Positions 9,636 to 17,380 of a DNA stretch of 64,000 bases are shown here, one piece after another. Both the position numbers and the translations under genes were made by a program. The stretch is taken from positions 1,234,172 to 1,298,171 of the forward strand of contig NZ_CP093361.1 of NCBI RefSeq assembly GCF_023380205.1, read 5' to 3'. Every line of letters starts with the position of its first letter. Position 1 is the first letter of the stretch. This DNA is from Nicoliella spurrieriana (GTDB taxonomy: Bacteria > Bacillota > Bacilli > Lactobacillales > Lactobacillaceae). The notes beneath the pieces are model-generated. The model was not told the DNA's origin. It made no database searches and saw nothing but the letters and a program-made list of their open reading frames with translations.

Positions 9636-12077
9636 TTGAAAAATGGACAAACAATTGAACGGCTAACGCTTGAAGATATCATGAGTGAACGATTTAGTCG
9701 TTACTCCAAATCGATTATTCAAGAAAGAGCGTTACCTGACGTTCGTGATGGCTTAAAACCAGTTCAACGTAGAATTCTTTACGCAATGAATAAGGATGGT
9801 AATACTTACAACAAGGGGTTCCGGAAGGCTGCTAAGTCAGTTGGAAATGTAATGGGTAATTTCCATCCCCATGGTGATAGCTCCATTTACGAAGCATTGG
9901 TGCGAATGAGCCAGGACTGGAAATTACGAGAACCCTTAATTGAAATGCACGGGAACAACGGGTCAATGGATGGTGATCCACCAGCAGCAATGCGGTATAC
10001 CGAAGCTAGACTTAGCAAGATTGCCGGTGAAATGTTACGCGACATCGATAAAGATACTGTTGATTGGGTCTTGAATTTTGATGATACCGAATATGAACCG
10101 GTGGTTTTGCCATCCCGATTCCCAAACCTATTGGTCAACGGGGCGACTGGAATTTCAGCCGGATATGCAACTGATATCCCACCGCATAATTTAGGGGAGG
10201 TCATCGATGCGGTCATTGCCTTACAAAAGAATCCCGATGCATCCCTGGATGAATTAATGAAATACGTCAAGGGGCCCGACTTTCCGACTGGTGGCATTAT
10301 TCAGGGAATCGATGAAATTAAAAAGGCTTACCAAACCGGTAAGGGGCGGATTGCAGTACGTTCTAAAACGGCCATCGAAGCATTGCGCGGGAACAAGCAA
10401 TTGATTCGCGTCACTGAGATTCCATATGAAGTGAATAAACTACAGTTAGTTAAGCAAATTGATGAAATCAGAATTGCTAAGAAGATTGACGGGATCGCTG
10501 AAGTCCGGGATGAAAGTGACCGTAATGGGTTATCGATCGCAATTGAATTGAAGCGGGATGTGGATTCAAAGGGAATTTTAAACTACCTTTTTAAGAATAC
10601 GGATCTTCAAGTATCATATAATTTCAACATGGTCGCGATCGATAACATGCGACCAGAACGGCTCTCGTTAAAACGGGCGTTAGACTCATACCTTAAATTC
10701 CAACGATCAGTGGTTAAGAAGCGGACTCAATTTGATTTAAACAAGGCATTAGCCCGGCAAGAAATTGTAGAGGGACTAATCAAGGCATTATCAATCTTAG
10801 ATCAAGTTATCAAGGTGATCCGGGGGAGTAAGGATAAATCATCCGCTAGGCATAATTTGATTGAACAATTTGATTTTACTAATAATCAAGCTGAATCAAT
10901 CGTTAACTTACAACTGTACCGGTTAACCAATACTGATGTCACCCAGTTAAATCAAGAAGCAGCAGAATTAGCTAAACGAATCGAACGGTTCAGGGCTATT
11001 TTAGCGGACCCGAAGCAATTAGACCTGGTCTTAAGAAATGAACTACGGTCTATTAAGAAGGCGTATGCTTCTAAGCGATTGAGCCAAATTGAAGCTGAAA
11101 TTGAGAACCTTAAGATCAGTACGAAGGTCACAGTTCCAGATGAGGATGTAATTGTCTTAGTTAGTGACGATGGTTACCTCAAGCGGAGTAGCATCCGTTC
11201 TTATCGCGCTTCAGAGGTCAATGAGAACGGCTTGAAGTCAGATGACCATCCCATTTTTATGCAACAATTAAATACTCGTGACCACTTAATGATGTTCACC
11301 AACAAGGGGCATTTGATCTATCGGCCGGTCTTTGAGATCACCGACACCCGTTGGAAGGATACTGGCGAACACATTTCTCAAACGATTGGATTGGCCAATG
11401 ACGAGAAAATCATCAAGACGGTTGCCTTCAAACATCTAAATGAATCCGGCAGTTTTTTGATTGCTACGAGTGATGGGTATGTAAAATTGACTGAATTTGC
11501 CAAGCTATTACCGGGCCGGACTTATAAGAGTCACGCTAGTGTTTATGAAAAGTTAAAGCATCCCGATGCTAACGTGGTAACGGTTGAATACATTGATGCT
11601 AATGTTAAGCACCATCAATTGGTGGTGGCCAGTCGCGAAGGGATGGCGACCCGGTATGCGCTCTCAGAAGTCTCCTTTAGTGGCGCTAAGAGTACCGGAG
11701 TCCGTGCAATGGATCTCCGCGATGATGATCAAGTTGTCGGTTGTCAATTAGCTAGTGAGGATTCAGTGATGGCCATAATCACTCAGCGGGGAGCATATAA
11801 GAACCTTCCAGTCGCTGAGATTCCCCTAGCTGGTAGAGGACGGCGTGGCGTGATTATCCTAAAGGCCCTCAAGGCACAACCACATGAAATTACCGGGTTC
11901 GTTTCGATCCAGCCCGATACAATGAATACGGCTTTGCATATTTTTACCGATCGGAGACGTGTTCATGACGTAGTTCCAGTTGACCATCCTATGAGCGAGC
12001 GATATTCAAATGGCTCATTTGTAGTTGATGTTAAAACGGAGGGGCAACCAGTTTCGATTCAAAAACCTTTAAATTGA
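9636..12077 (+). CDS. parC: DNA topoisomerase IV subunit A
   Basis: DNA-cleaving subunit of topoisomerase IV; 813 aa. The start is a TTG preceded by GGGAGG. The winged-helix breakage domain contains the quinolone-region motif HPHGDSSIYEA and the catalytic tyrosine Y121 in AAMRYTEARLS. The tower and coiled-coil domains follow, then a C-terminal beta-pinwheel with repeated blades (for example DGYLKRSS, GHLIYRPV, GRGRRGVI) in place of a strict GyrA box. Likely co-transcribed with parE. Confidence 0.97.
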   Translation: MKNGQTIERLTLEDIMSERFSRYSKSIIQERALPDVRDGLKPVQRRILYAMNKDGNTYNKGFRKAAKSVGNVMGNFHPHGDSSIYEALVRMSQDWKLREPLIEMHGNNGSMDGDPPAAMRYTEARLSKIAGEMLRDIDKDTVDWVLNFDDTEYEPVVLPSRFPNLLVNGATGISAGYATDIPPHNLGEVIDAVIALQKNPDASLDELMKYVKGPDFPTGGIIQGIDEIKKAYQTGKGRIAVRSKTAIEALRGNKQLIRVTEIPYEVNKLQLVKQIDEIRIAKKIDGIAEVRDESDRNGLSIAIELKRDVDSKGILNYLFKNTDLQVSYNFNMVAIDNMRPERLSLKRALDSYLKFQRSVVKKRTQFDLNKALARQEIVEGLIKALSILDQVIKVIRGSKDKSSARHNLIEQFDFTNNQAESIVNLQLYRLTNTDVTQLNQEAAELAKRIERFRAILADPKQLDLVLRNELRSIKKAYASKRLSQIEAEIENLKISTKVTVPDEDVIVLVSDDGYLKRSSIRSYRASEVNENGLKSDDHPIFMQQLNTRDHLMMFTNKGHLIYRPVFEITDTRWKDTGEHISQTIGLANDEKIIKTVAFKHLNESGSFLIATSDGYVKLTEFAKLLPGRTYKSHASVYEKLKHPDANVVTVEYIDANVKHHQLVVASREGMATRYALSEVSFSGAKSTGVRAMDLRDDDQVVGCQLASEDSVMAIITQRGAYKNLPVAEIPLAGRGRRGVIILKALKAQPHEITGFVSIQPDTMNTALHIFTDRRRVHDVVPVDHPMSERYSNGSFVVDVKTEGQPVSIQKPLN

Positions 12078-12146
12078 TTTATCAATGCTTCTAAAATATA
12101 ATAGAAGTGTCAGATTAATATAATAATAGAATTGGAGCAATCAATA

Positions 12147-13076
12147 ATGAGCAAAGAATTAATTTTCGGACACCAAAATCCAGATACCGATGCAATTGAT
12201 GCTGCTAAGGCATACGCATATCTACAAACTAAGTTAGGTTACGATGTTGAAGCCGTTGCACTAGGTGAATTAAACGACGAAACTAAATTTGTGTTAGATT
12301 ACTTTGACGAACCAGCACCCCGGGTAATTTCAGCTGCTAAACCAGAAGTTGATTCCGTAATGCTAGTTGATCACAATGAATTTCAACAGAGTGTTAGTGA
12401 CATTAAAGATGTTACCGTAACCCACGTAGTCGATCACCACAAGGTCGGTAATTTCGAAACTGAAAAGCCACTTTACATGCGTGAAGAACCCCTTGGGTGT
12501 ACTAGTACCATTATTTATAAGCTCTTCAAGGAAAATAATGTGGAAGTTCCAGCTAAGGTAGCTGGATTAATGCTTTCAGCAATTATTTCAGATACGTTAT
12601 TATTACAATCACCAACGACTACTGAAACTGATCGTCAAGCCGTAGCAGCACTAGCTAAAATTGCTAATGTTGATTACAAGGAATATGGAATTAAGATGTT
12701 AAAAGCCGGGACTAATGTTGACGGTCGTTCAGCTGACGAATTGGTGGATGAAGATGCCAAGTCATTCACCATGGGTGGCAAGAGCGTTCGAATCGACCAA
12801 ATCAACGTAGTGGACTTACAAGACATCCTAAAGCGGACTGATGAAATTAAAGCTGCAATGGAAAAGGCAAGCCAAGCAAATGGCTTTGACCTATACCTAG
12901 TGTTAGTAACGAACGTCTTGGATAGTAACTCTGCATTGATTGTCACTGGTGAACCTAAGGCTGCTGCAGAAAAAGCATTTAATGGTAAATTAGATGCTAA
13001 CGACGTAATGAACCTTCCAGGAGTGGTATCCCGAAAGAAACAAGTGGTCCCACCACTAACTGAAGCCATGGAATAA
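12147..13076 (+). CDS. ppaC: Manganese-dependent inorganic pyrophosphatase
   Basis: Family II (DHH) pyrophosphatase that splits pyrophosphate to phosphate in the cytoplasm; 309 aa. Metal-binding motifs of the N-terminal DHH domain are [18 protein letters not shown] and VVDHHKVGN, with the C-terminal DHHA2 domain ending in the substrate motif [10 protein letters not shown]. The ATG at 12147 is preferred over the in-frame TTG at 12132 because GGAGCA falls between them at a suitable distance. Stands alone, with a terminator behind it. Confidence 0.96.
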   Translation: MSKELIFGHQNPDTDAIDAAKAYAYLQTKLGYDVEAVALGELNDETKFVLDYFDEPAPRVISAAKPEVDSVMLVDHNEFQQSVSDIKDVTVTHVVDHHKVGNFETEKPLYMREEPLGCTSTIIYKLFKENNVEVPAKVAGLMLSAIISDTLLLQSPTTTETDRQAVAALAKIANVDYKEYGIKMLKAGTNVDGRSADELVDEDAKSFTMGGKSVRIDQINVVDLQDILKRTDEIKAAMEKASQANGFDLYLVLVTNVLDSNSALIVTGEPKAAAEKAFNGKLDANDVMNLPGVVSRKKQVVPPLTEAME

Positions 13077-13103
13077 GCTTGCATTAACCATTAAATTAAT
13101 AAG

Positions 13104-13147
13104 CGACCAGTTAACTATGATGATTAGTTCGAACTGGTTGTTTTTTA
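13104..13147 (+). terminator. Intrinsic terminator after ppaC
   Basis: CGACCAGTT pairs with AACTGGTTG across a 19-nt loop and is followed by six T residues. Confidence 0.75.
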
Positions 13148-13242
13148 TTTAGTGATCATAAGCATATCAGTTGCAATTATTCCCGATTTATTTAAACTAT
13201 TAATATGTAGTGTAAGACCTAATAATATTTGGAGGGATTATA

Positions 13243-13668
13243 ATGAGCGATTACGATAAGAGCAAGTTAACGAAAGAACAATACGATGTTACCCAAAATG
13301 CTGGAACTGAGGCTCCGTTCACTGGAAAGTACGATGATTTCTTTGAGGACGGTTTATACGTAGATGTGGTTAGTGGACAACCACTATTCACCTCTAAGGA
13401 TAAGTATGATTCTGGTTGTGGCTGGCCTGCTTTTACTAAACCAGTTGATGACAAAAACATCAATTCTAACTTAGATACTTCATATGGGATGGTCAGAAAT
13501 GAGGTCCGTAGTAAGGATGCTAATTCACACTTAGGACATGTTTTCCCAGATGGACCAAAGGACCGTGGGGGATTAAGATATTGTATTAATTCCGCAGCTT
13601 TAAAGTTCATCCCCGTTGACAAACTACAAGAAGCAGGGTACGGGGACTATCTTAAGTTCTTTAAGTAA
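13243..13668 (+). CDS. msrB: Peptide-methionine (R)-S-oxide reductase
   Basis: Repairs the R-epimer of methionine sulfoxide in proteins; 141 aa, cytoplasmic. The N-terminal family segment [15 protein letters not shown] is followed by SGCGWPAF and GHVFPDGP, and by the catalytic cysteine C114 in [18 protein letters not shown] precedes the ATG. It is separated from msrA by 42 bp with no terminator, so the two repair enzymes for both sulfoxide epimers are likely on one message. Confidence 0.96.
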   Translation: MSDYDKSKLTKEQYDVTQNAGTEAPFTGKYDDFFEDGLYVDVVSGQPLFTSKDKYDSGCGWPAFTKPVDDKNINSNLDTSYGMVRNEVRSKDANSHLGHVFPDGPKDRGGLRYCINSAALKFIPVDKLQEAGYGDYLKFFK

Positions 13669-13710
13669 TCATTTGACAACGTTAATTTTAAATGAAAAGA
13701 GTGATAATAA

Positions 13711-14229
13711 ATGGAAACTGCAATTTTTGCTGGTGGTTGTTTTTGGTGCATGGTAAAACCATTTGATACGATTCCTGGAATTGAAAAGGTGGTATCTGGA
13801 TATACTGGTGGGCATGTTCCTAATCCAACTTATGAACAAGTATGTAGCCATACCACTGGGCATACTGAGGCCGTTAAAATTACTTTTGATCCAGATAAAA
13901 TTTCATACAAACAATTAGTTGAAATTTATTGGCATCAAACTGATCCAACTGACGCTTCAGGGCAATTCCAAGATCGTGGTGATAGTTACCGCCCGGTTAT
14001 TTTTGTTAATAGCCCTGAACAAAGAGCAGTTGCTGAACAATCCAAAGAAGATTTGCAAAATAGTGGGATGTTCGATCAACCCATCGTGACCCAAATTGAA
14101 GATGCTCAACCATTTTATCCTGCTGAAGATTATCATCAGGACTTTTATAAGAAGGATCCACTCCGTTACGTAATGGAAGAAGCAGGTGGTCGGGAAGCCT
14201 TTAAGAAACGTCATTGGAATGAAAAATAA
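13711..14229 (+). CDS. msrA: Peptide-methionine (S)-S-oxide reductase
   Basis: Reduces the S-epimer of methionine sulfoxide; 172 aa. The catalytic motif GGCFWC is at residues 8-13 with nucleophile C10, followed by [19 protein letters not shown] and YWHQTDPTD, all family hallmarks. Ends with HQDFYKKDP and a charged tail. The short RBS region AAAAGAGTGATAA lies before the ATG. Second gene of the msrB-msrA pair and followed by a strong terminator. Confidence 0.97.
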   Translation: METAIFAGGCFWCMVKPFDTIPGIEKVVSGYTGGHVPNPTYEQVCSHTTGHTEAVKITFDPDKISYKQLVEIYWHQTDPTDASGQFQDRGDSYRPVIFVNSPEQRAVAEQSKEDLQNSGMFDQPIVTQIEDAQPFYPAEDYHQDFYKKDPLRYVMEEAGGREAFKKRHWNEK

Positions 14230-14242
14230 TTAATATCTATTC

Positions 14243-14276
14243 AACACCGGCAATCGACCGGTGTTTTTTATTTTTA
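14243..14276 (+). terminator. Intrinsic terminator after msrA
   Basis: AACACCGG and CCGGTGTT enclose a 7-nt loop, followed by TTTTTTATTTTTA. Confidence 0.9.
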
Positions 14277-14284
14277 TATAATGT

Positions 14285-14372
14285 AATTTTATTCATTTTT
14301 ATGAATAAAATTAAGTGTAGGAACCCGTTAAGGAACATAATTTTAAAATGTAACCCGTAACGGTGTTTAAAA
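14285..14372. repeat. Inverted repeats in the WxL upstream region
   Basis: A perfect 12-bp inverted repeat (AATTTTATTCAT and ATGAATAAAATT, loop TTTT) lies at 14285-14312 and is not followed by a T run. It is followed by two related blocks, AACCCGTTAAGG and AACCCGTAACGG, and by AT-rich arms ACATAATTTTAAA and TTTAAAATTTTATGT that can pair. The interval 14277-14554 holds these repeats and a promoter but no credible gene. Confidence 0.55.
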
Positions 14373-14447
14373 TTTTATGTGGTATACAAAAGCTATTATA
14401 TCAGTATTATTGAGTCTGCTTTTTATATATCTAATTATTTACGAGCG

Positions 14448-14456
14448 TGCTATAAT
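14448..14456 (+). promoter_or_regulatory. Extended -10 promoter of the WxL pair
   Basis: TGCTATAAT, an extended -10 element, lies about 100 nt before the WxL-like gene; no good -35 is visible. The leader between contains paired segments TAACAGC (14466-14472) and GCTGTTA (14521-14527). Confidence 0.5.
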
Positions 14457-14554
14457 TGTAATTGGTAACAGCCGTCTCATTATGTTAAATGGTGATTATA
14501 CGTTAAATGCATAAAAAGCCGCTGTTATACATCGCTTAAAAGGAAGTAATAGCC

Positions 14555-15142
14555 ATGCTCAAAAAAACAAAGAAGACCCTCTTAATCTCGTCAACGTTAG
14601 GAATATTAGCAACAGCTGGAACTACTGGATTGTTCGCCCATGCGGATTCAGCAGCTACTCAACAATCTGCGAATGTTGCAGTTACCCCAGGAAGCCTTGC
14701 TGCATCAGCTTCTAATATTACATTTAGTAGTGTTGCCGTTTCTGATATTGCAAATAGTAATACATCGGCAAAGGCAACTGCTGCGCAATTAGCAACTGAT
14801 GATAATCGTGGACTAGGGGCAATTGGTTGGAACGTGACTGTTTCAGTGAACTCACTTACTGACAGTAGCAATAAGGATTCACTTAATGGGAGTATCAATT
14901 TTGCACCCACTTCTGCAAATAATAGTGCCAGCGTTAATTCCGGTGCAACCGCTAAAATTGGTGATCCTTCAACAATTCAAGTGGTTCAAGGGTCGAATGA
15001 AGGGCATACCATTACTAATTTAGATCCAGTGATGAATCTAAACCAAAACACGAGCGTAGTAGCGACTTCATACTCTGCTTCCATCAATTGGACGATTAAT
15101 GGCAGTACTAGTACCAGTGCTGCTACTAGCAGTAGTAACTAG
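14555..15142 (+). CDS. Small WxL-domain-like cell surface protein
   Basis: A 195-aa exported protein: a lysine-rich start, a hydrophobic signal core (LLISSTLGILATAG) and a probable cleavage after AHA near residue 30. The mature part is Ser/Ala/Asn-rich. Two tryptophan motifs stand where WxL domains have theirs: GWNV at W92 and INWTI at W179, the second in the context YSASINWTING. The third position is V or I rather than L, so this is a divergent or minimal WxL domain, which in the family binds peptidoglycan non-covalently. It ends in a short Ser/Thr tail. RBS AAAAGGAAG precedes the ATG. The gene 8 bp downstream encodes the matching WxL-interacting protein, which strongly supports the call. 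Confidence 0.72.
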   Translation: MLKKTKKTLLISSTLGILATAGTTGLFAHADSAATQQSANVAVTPGSLAASASNITFSSVAVSDIANSNTSAKATAAQLATDDNRGLGAIGWNVTVSVNSLTDSSNKDSLNGSINFAPTSANNSASVNSGATAKIGDPSTIQVVQGSNEGHTITNLDPVMNLNQNTSVVATSYSASINWTINGSTSTSAATSSSN

Positions 15143-15150
15143 GTTTAGGG

Positions 15151-16173
15151 ATGGTAAAGTTAAATTTGAAACGAGTTCGCTGGCTACTAATAACTAGTGC
15201 ATTGATGTTGTGCTATTGGCACGTTACTAAAGCAACGGTGTCTGCTGACAATGTTAATTCACAATATAGTTATTCCGTCGAAGTGGATGATCAAAAAAAT
15301 ACTTCATCCATTCAAAAACACGTTAGTCCTAATCAAAAATTAAACGTAAAACTAGTGTTTGCGAATAATAGTGCACAGGTCCAACGGTTGAACGTGAATT
15401 TTAATACCGCGACCACTGGTGATAATGGTGTTGTTCAGTATAACTTTAGTAATCTTAACGATCGCTATTTAGGAAATGTTAATTTTGCTAAGTTAGTGAA
15501 TGGTAAAAAGCTAATCACGCTAGCTGCTAAATCTAAGGTCATTGAGAATTACACAATTACAGTTCCCCGAAAAAGTTTTAATGGGGTGATTGCAGGTGGC
15601 TTTTACATTACACAGGCTAAATCGAAACATGGAATTCATTCCAAAAACGGGGTTAGCTTTAAAAACGTCATTTCATATGCAATACCAATCGTTTTAAGGG
15701 AACGAAATCAACAGGTTAATACTAAGCTGAATTTAAATCGTGTTAATGCTAAGATCCACTATGCAGATCCAACGGTGATTGCAAAAATTGATAATTTAAC
15801 ACCGACTTTATTTGGCCAGATGAACATCAATGCTAAAATTATCGATAAAAATACCAATCGGATCGTATTTAAACAGCAGCAGGGAAATATGGCAATGGCT
15901 CCCTTAACCAGGATGGCATATCCGATTACGATTGATCAAAAGTTAAATCCCGGTCAATATCTATTGAAACTGGCCATTAGTTCTGGCAAGGCCCATTGGC
16001 ATTTTACTAAGCCATTTGAAATCAATGCAAAAATATCACAGGCAACGAGTAAGAGTGCCCCAGCACATGCGGGGATGCCAATTTGGGTCTACGTTGCTAT
16101 CGGGGGCGCAGTCCTGTTGGCACTACTAAGTGGTGTCTATTACCTGGGTACTCGTAAAGTTAGATCCAACTAA
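15151..16173 (+). CDS. WxL-interacting protein (DUF916/DUF3324-like), membrane anchored
   Basis: A 340-aa surface protein with an N-terminal hydrophobic export signal (about residues 10-32), a large extracellular part and a single C-terminal membrane helix (about 312-333, WVYVAIGGAVLLALLSGVYY) followed by a basic tail. The first extracellular domain begins YSYSVEVDDQKN and has the PNQKLNVKLVFANNS beta pattern of DUF916; the second resembles DUF3324. Such proteins accompany WxL proteins in Gram-positive surface clusters and are thought to bind both peptidoglycan and the WxL partner. Only 8 bp separate it from the WxL-like gene, so the two form an operon; the LPXTG members seen in larger clusters are absent. 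The ribosome site is weak. Confidence 0.82.
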   Translation: MVKLNLKRVRWLLITSALMLCYWHVTKATVSADNVNSQYSYSVEVDDQKNTSSIQKHVSPNQKLNVKLVFANNSAQVQRLNVNFNTATTGDNGVVQYNFSNLNDRYLGNVNFAKLVNGKKLITLAAKSKVIENYTITVPRKSFNGVIAGGFYITQAKSKHGIHSKNGVSFKNVISYAIPIVLRERNQQVNTKLNLNRVNAKIHYADPTVIAKIDNLTPTLFGQMNINAKIIDKNTNRIVFKQQQGNMAMAPLTRMAYPITIDQKLNPGQYLLKLAISSGKAHWHFTKPFEINAKISQATSKSAPAHAGMPIWVYVAIGGAVLLALLSGVYYLGTRKVRSN

Positions 16174-16186
16174 TTGAATGGCCACT

Positions 16187-16215
16187 AAGGAGAAATACTT
16201 TATTTCTCCTTTTTG
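16187..16215 (+). terminator. Intrinsic terminator after the WxL pair
   Basis: AAGGAGAAATA pairs perfectly with TATTTCTCCTT over a 3-nt loop and runs into TTTTT. Confidence 0.85.
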
Positions 16216-16311
16216 GTTTTCTTGAATAATTTTGCGTTAGATGCTCCCATCATCAATTTAAAAACTGAAGTCGTTCACTGAACGCGTTTCTGTTAATTAA
16301 ATTTTAGCTTC

Positions 16312-16413
16312 TATCTCACTGTTAGTACCTAATAATGATATAGGAATCAATTTAAATTAGGGTTTAATAACCAGCCTGTTTTCTATATCACTGTTTTTTA
16401 AAAACAGTGATAT
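16312..16413 (+). promoter_or_regulatory. Dyad operator overlapping the recombinase promoter, with a degenerate upstream copy
   Basis: At 16385-16413 a perfect dyad has 14-bp arms ATATCACTGTTTTT and AAAAACAGTGATAT with one central base. Its right arm runs into the -10 hexamer TATAAT (16411-16416) about 25 nt before the recombinase start. Exactly 73 bp upstream, TATCTCACTGTT and AATGATATA (16312 to about 16344) form a degraded copy. This geometry suggests a repressor site, probably for autoregulation or for a dimeric regulator encoded elsewhere. Confidence 0.65.
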
Positions 16414-16437
16414 AATAGCAACAGGTGGTGATATTTA

Positions 16438-17043
16438 ATGACGGAAGAAAAGGTTTATCCAATCAAAGATGACCAGGTATTGAATGAAGTTGAGGACACT
16501 CTATTACATAATTTTGCAAAGAGTGGCCCCCGCAATTACATGATTTTTCAGTTGGGGAAAGCAACGCTTTTGAGATGTAGTGATGTAATGAAGCTAAAAA
16601 TTACCGATGTATTTGATGAAGATGGCATCCTCCGTGATAGTGGTTATATTCATGATCAAAAGACCGGCAAGCAAAATCGGCTCTATTTAAAACCGGTCGC
16701 AAATGATCTGTTGCAATACCAGCAATGGCGACAGAAAATGCTTAGAAGTCGTCACCAGACTTCCGAATGGTTATTTCCTTCGATTATGTATCCCAATCGG
16801 CATATTACAGTTAATCAGTTTTATAAAATTATGCAACGGACTGGTGAATTATTGGATATTGATTATTTAGGGACCCATACAATGCGCAAAACAGGTGCAT
16901 ATCGGCTCTATGAACAAACTGATCATAACATTGCATTAGTGATGCAATCCTTAAATCATTCCAGTGAGGCAATGACTTTGCACTACTTAGGGTTAGATGA
17001 AACGACTAAGCGTAATATTTTCGATACCATTGATTTTGGTTGA
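16438..17043 (+). CDS. Catalytic-domain-only tyrosine recombinase
   Basis: A 201-aa tyrosine recombinase that consists of the catalytic domain alone; there is no N-terminal core-binding domain. Catalytic landmarks are the first arginine in LLRCSDVMKL (about R46), a lysine in the beta hairpin HDQKTGKQNR, the HTMRK box (about residues 141-145), and LNHSSEAMTLHYLG with the nucleophilic tyrosine near 183. The size and layout resemble FimB/FimE-type invertases and small lactobacillar integrases more than XerC/D. RBS AGGTGG precedes the ATG. It sits between two surface-protein loci with its own promoter, dyad operator and terminator. The target site is not apparent; no phage or transposon genes adjoin it. 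Confidence 0.8.
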   Translation: MTEEKVYPIKDDQVLNEVEDTLLHNFAKSGPRNYMIFQLGKATLLRCSDVMKLKITDVFDEDGILRDSGYIHDQKTGKQNRLYLKPVANDLLQYQQWRQKMLRSRHQTSEWLFPSIMYPNRHITVNQFYKIMQRTGELLDIDYLGTHTMRKTGAYRLYEQTDHNIALVMQSLNHSSEAMTLHYLGLDETTKRNIFDTIDFG

Positions 17044-17046
17044 TTG

Positions 17047-17081
17047 AACACTCCTGAATGCCCATTCAGGAGTGTTTTTTT
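17047..17081 (+). terminator. Intrinsic terminator after the recombinase gene
   Basis: AACACTCCTGAATG pairs perfectly with CATTCAGGAGTGTT over a 2-nt spacer and ends in seven T residues. Confidence 0.93.
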
Positions 17082-17101
17082 GCTTTAAGGTTGCTTTAAG
17101 G
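17080..17101 (+). repeat. Tandem 11-bp direct repeat
   Basis: TTGCTTTAAGG occurs twice without a gap (17080-17090 and 17091-17101). A period of one DNA turn is typical of OmpR-type response-regulator sites. It lies upstream of the small peptide gene and the beta-helix gene. Confidence 0.6.
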
Positions 17102-17215
17102 ATGTTAGTTATTTTCTTACGTTGTCTAAGGTTTAATTGAGTTAGGACTAAAGTAGTTCTCAAACGATGCTCAGTCACATATACTAATATCAATTCAAGA
17201 GGAAAGAAGGAATGA

Positions 17216-17335
17216 ATGATTAAAAGTAAACTGATTATTAGCATCCTCTCAATTGCAATGGTGACTCCGTTCGCCATCAAGTATGGGTATCTAAAGCAAC
17301 CCTTAGTTTCGATCAAAGCTAATCGAAACGACTAA
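17216..17335 (+). CDS. Hypothetical 39-aa hydrophobic peptide
   Basis: A short open frame with start ATG at 17216, preceded by the strong ribosome site AGAAGG 4 to 6 nt upstream. The peptide begins MIKSKLIISILSIAMV, a basic start with a hydrophobic stretch of about 15 residues, and ends in a polar, basic tail (VSIKANRND). It could be a single-pass membrane microprotein, a secreted peptide precursor or a degenerate signal peptide of a lost surface gene. It lies 45 bp before the secreted beta-helix protein in the same direction, so the two may be co-transcribed. No family is recognised. Confidence 0.45.
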   Translation: MIKSKLIISILSIAMVTPFAIKYGYLKQPLVSIKANRND

Positions 17336-17380
17336 TAAACTAAAAGATAAAAACATTAAATTGTAAAGGAAGTTTTGACC

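Noticed and set aside
16438..17043. Prophage integrase
   Set aside because: No other phage genes, att-like duplication or tRNA target lie nearby, and the protein lacks the N-terminal domain of phage integrases.
14285..17380. Invertible promoter element for the 201-aa recombinase
   Set aside because: No inverted repeats of useful length were found between the regions upstream and downstream of the surface genes; only local hairpins are present.
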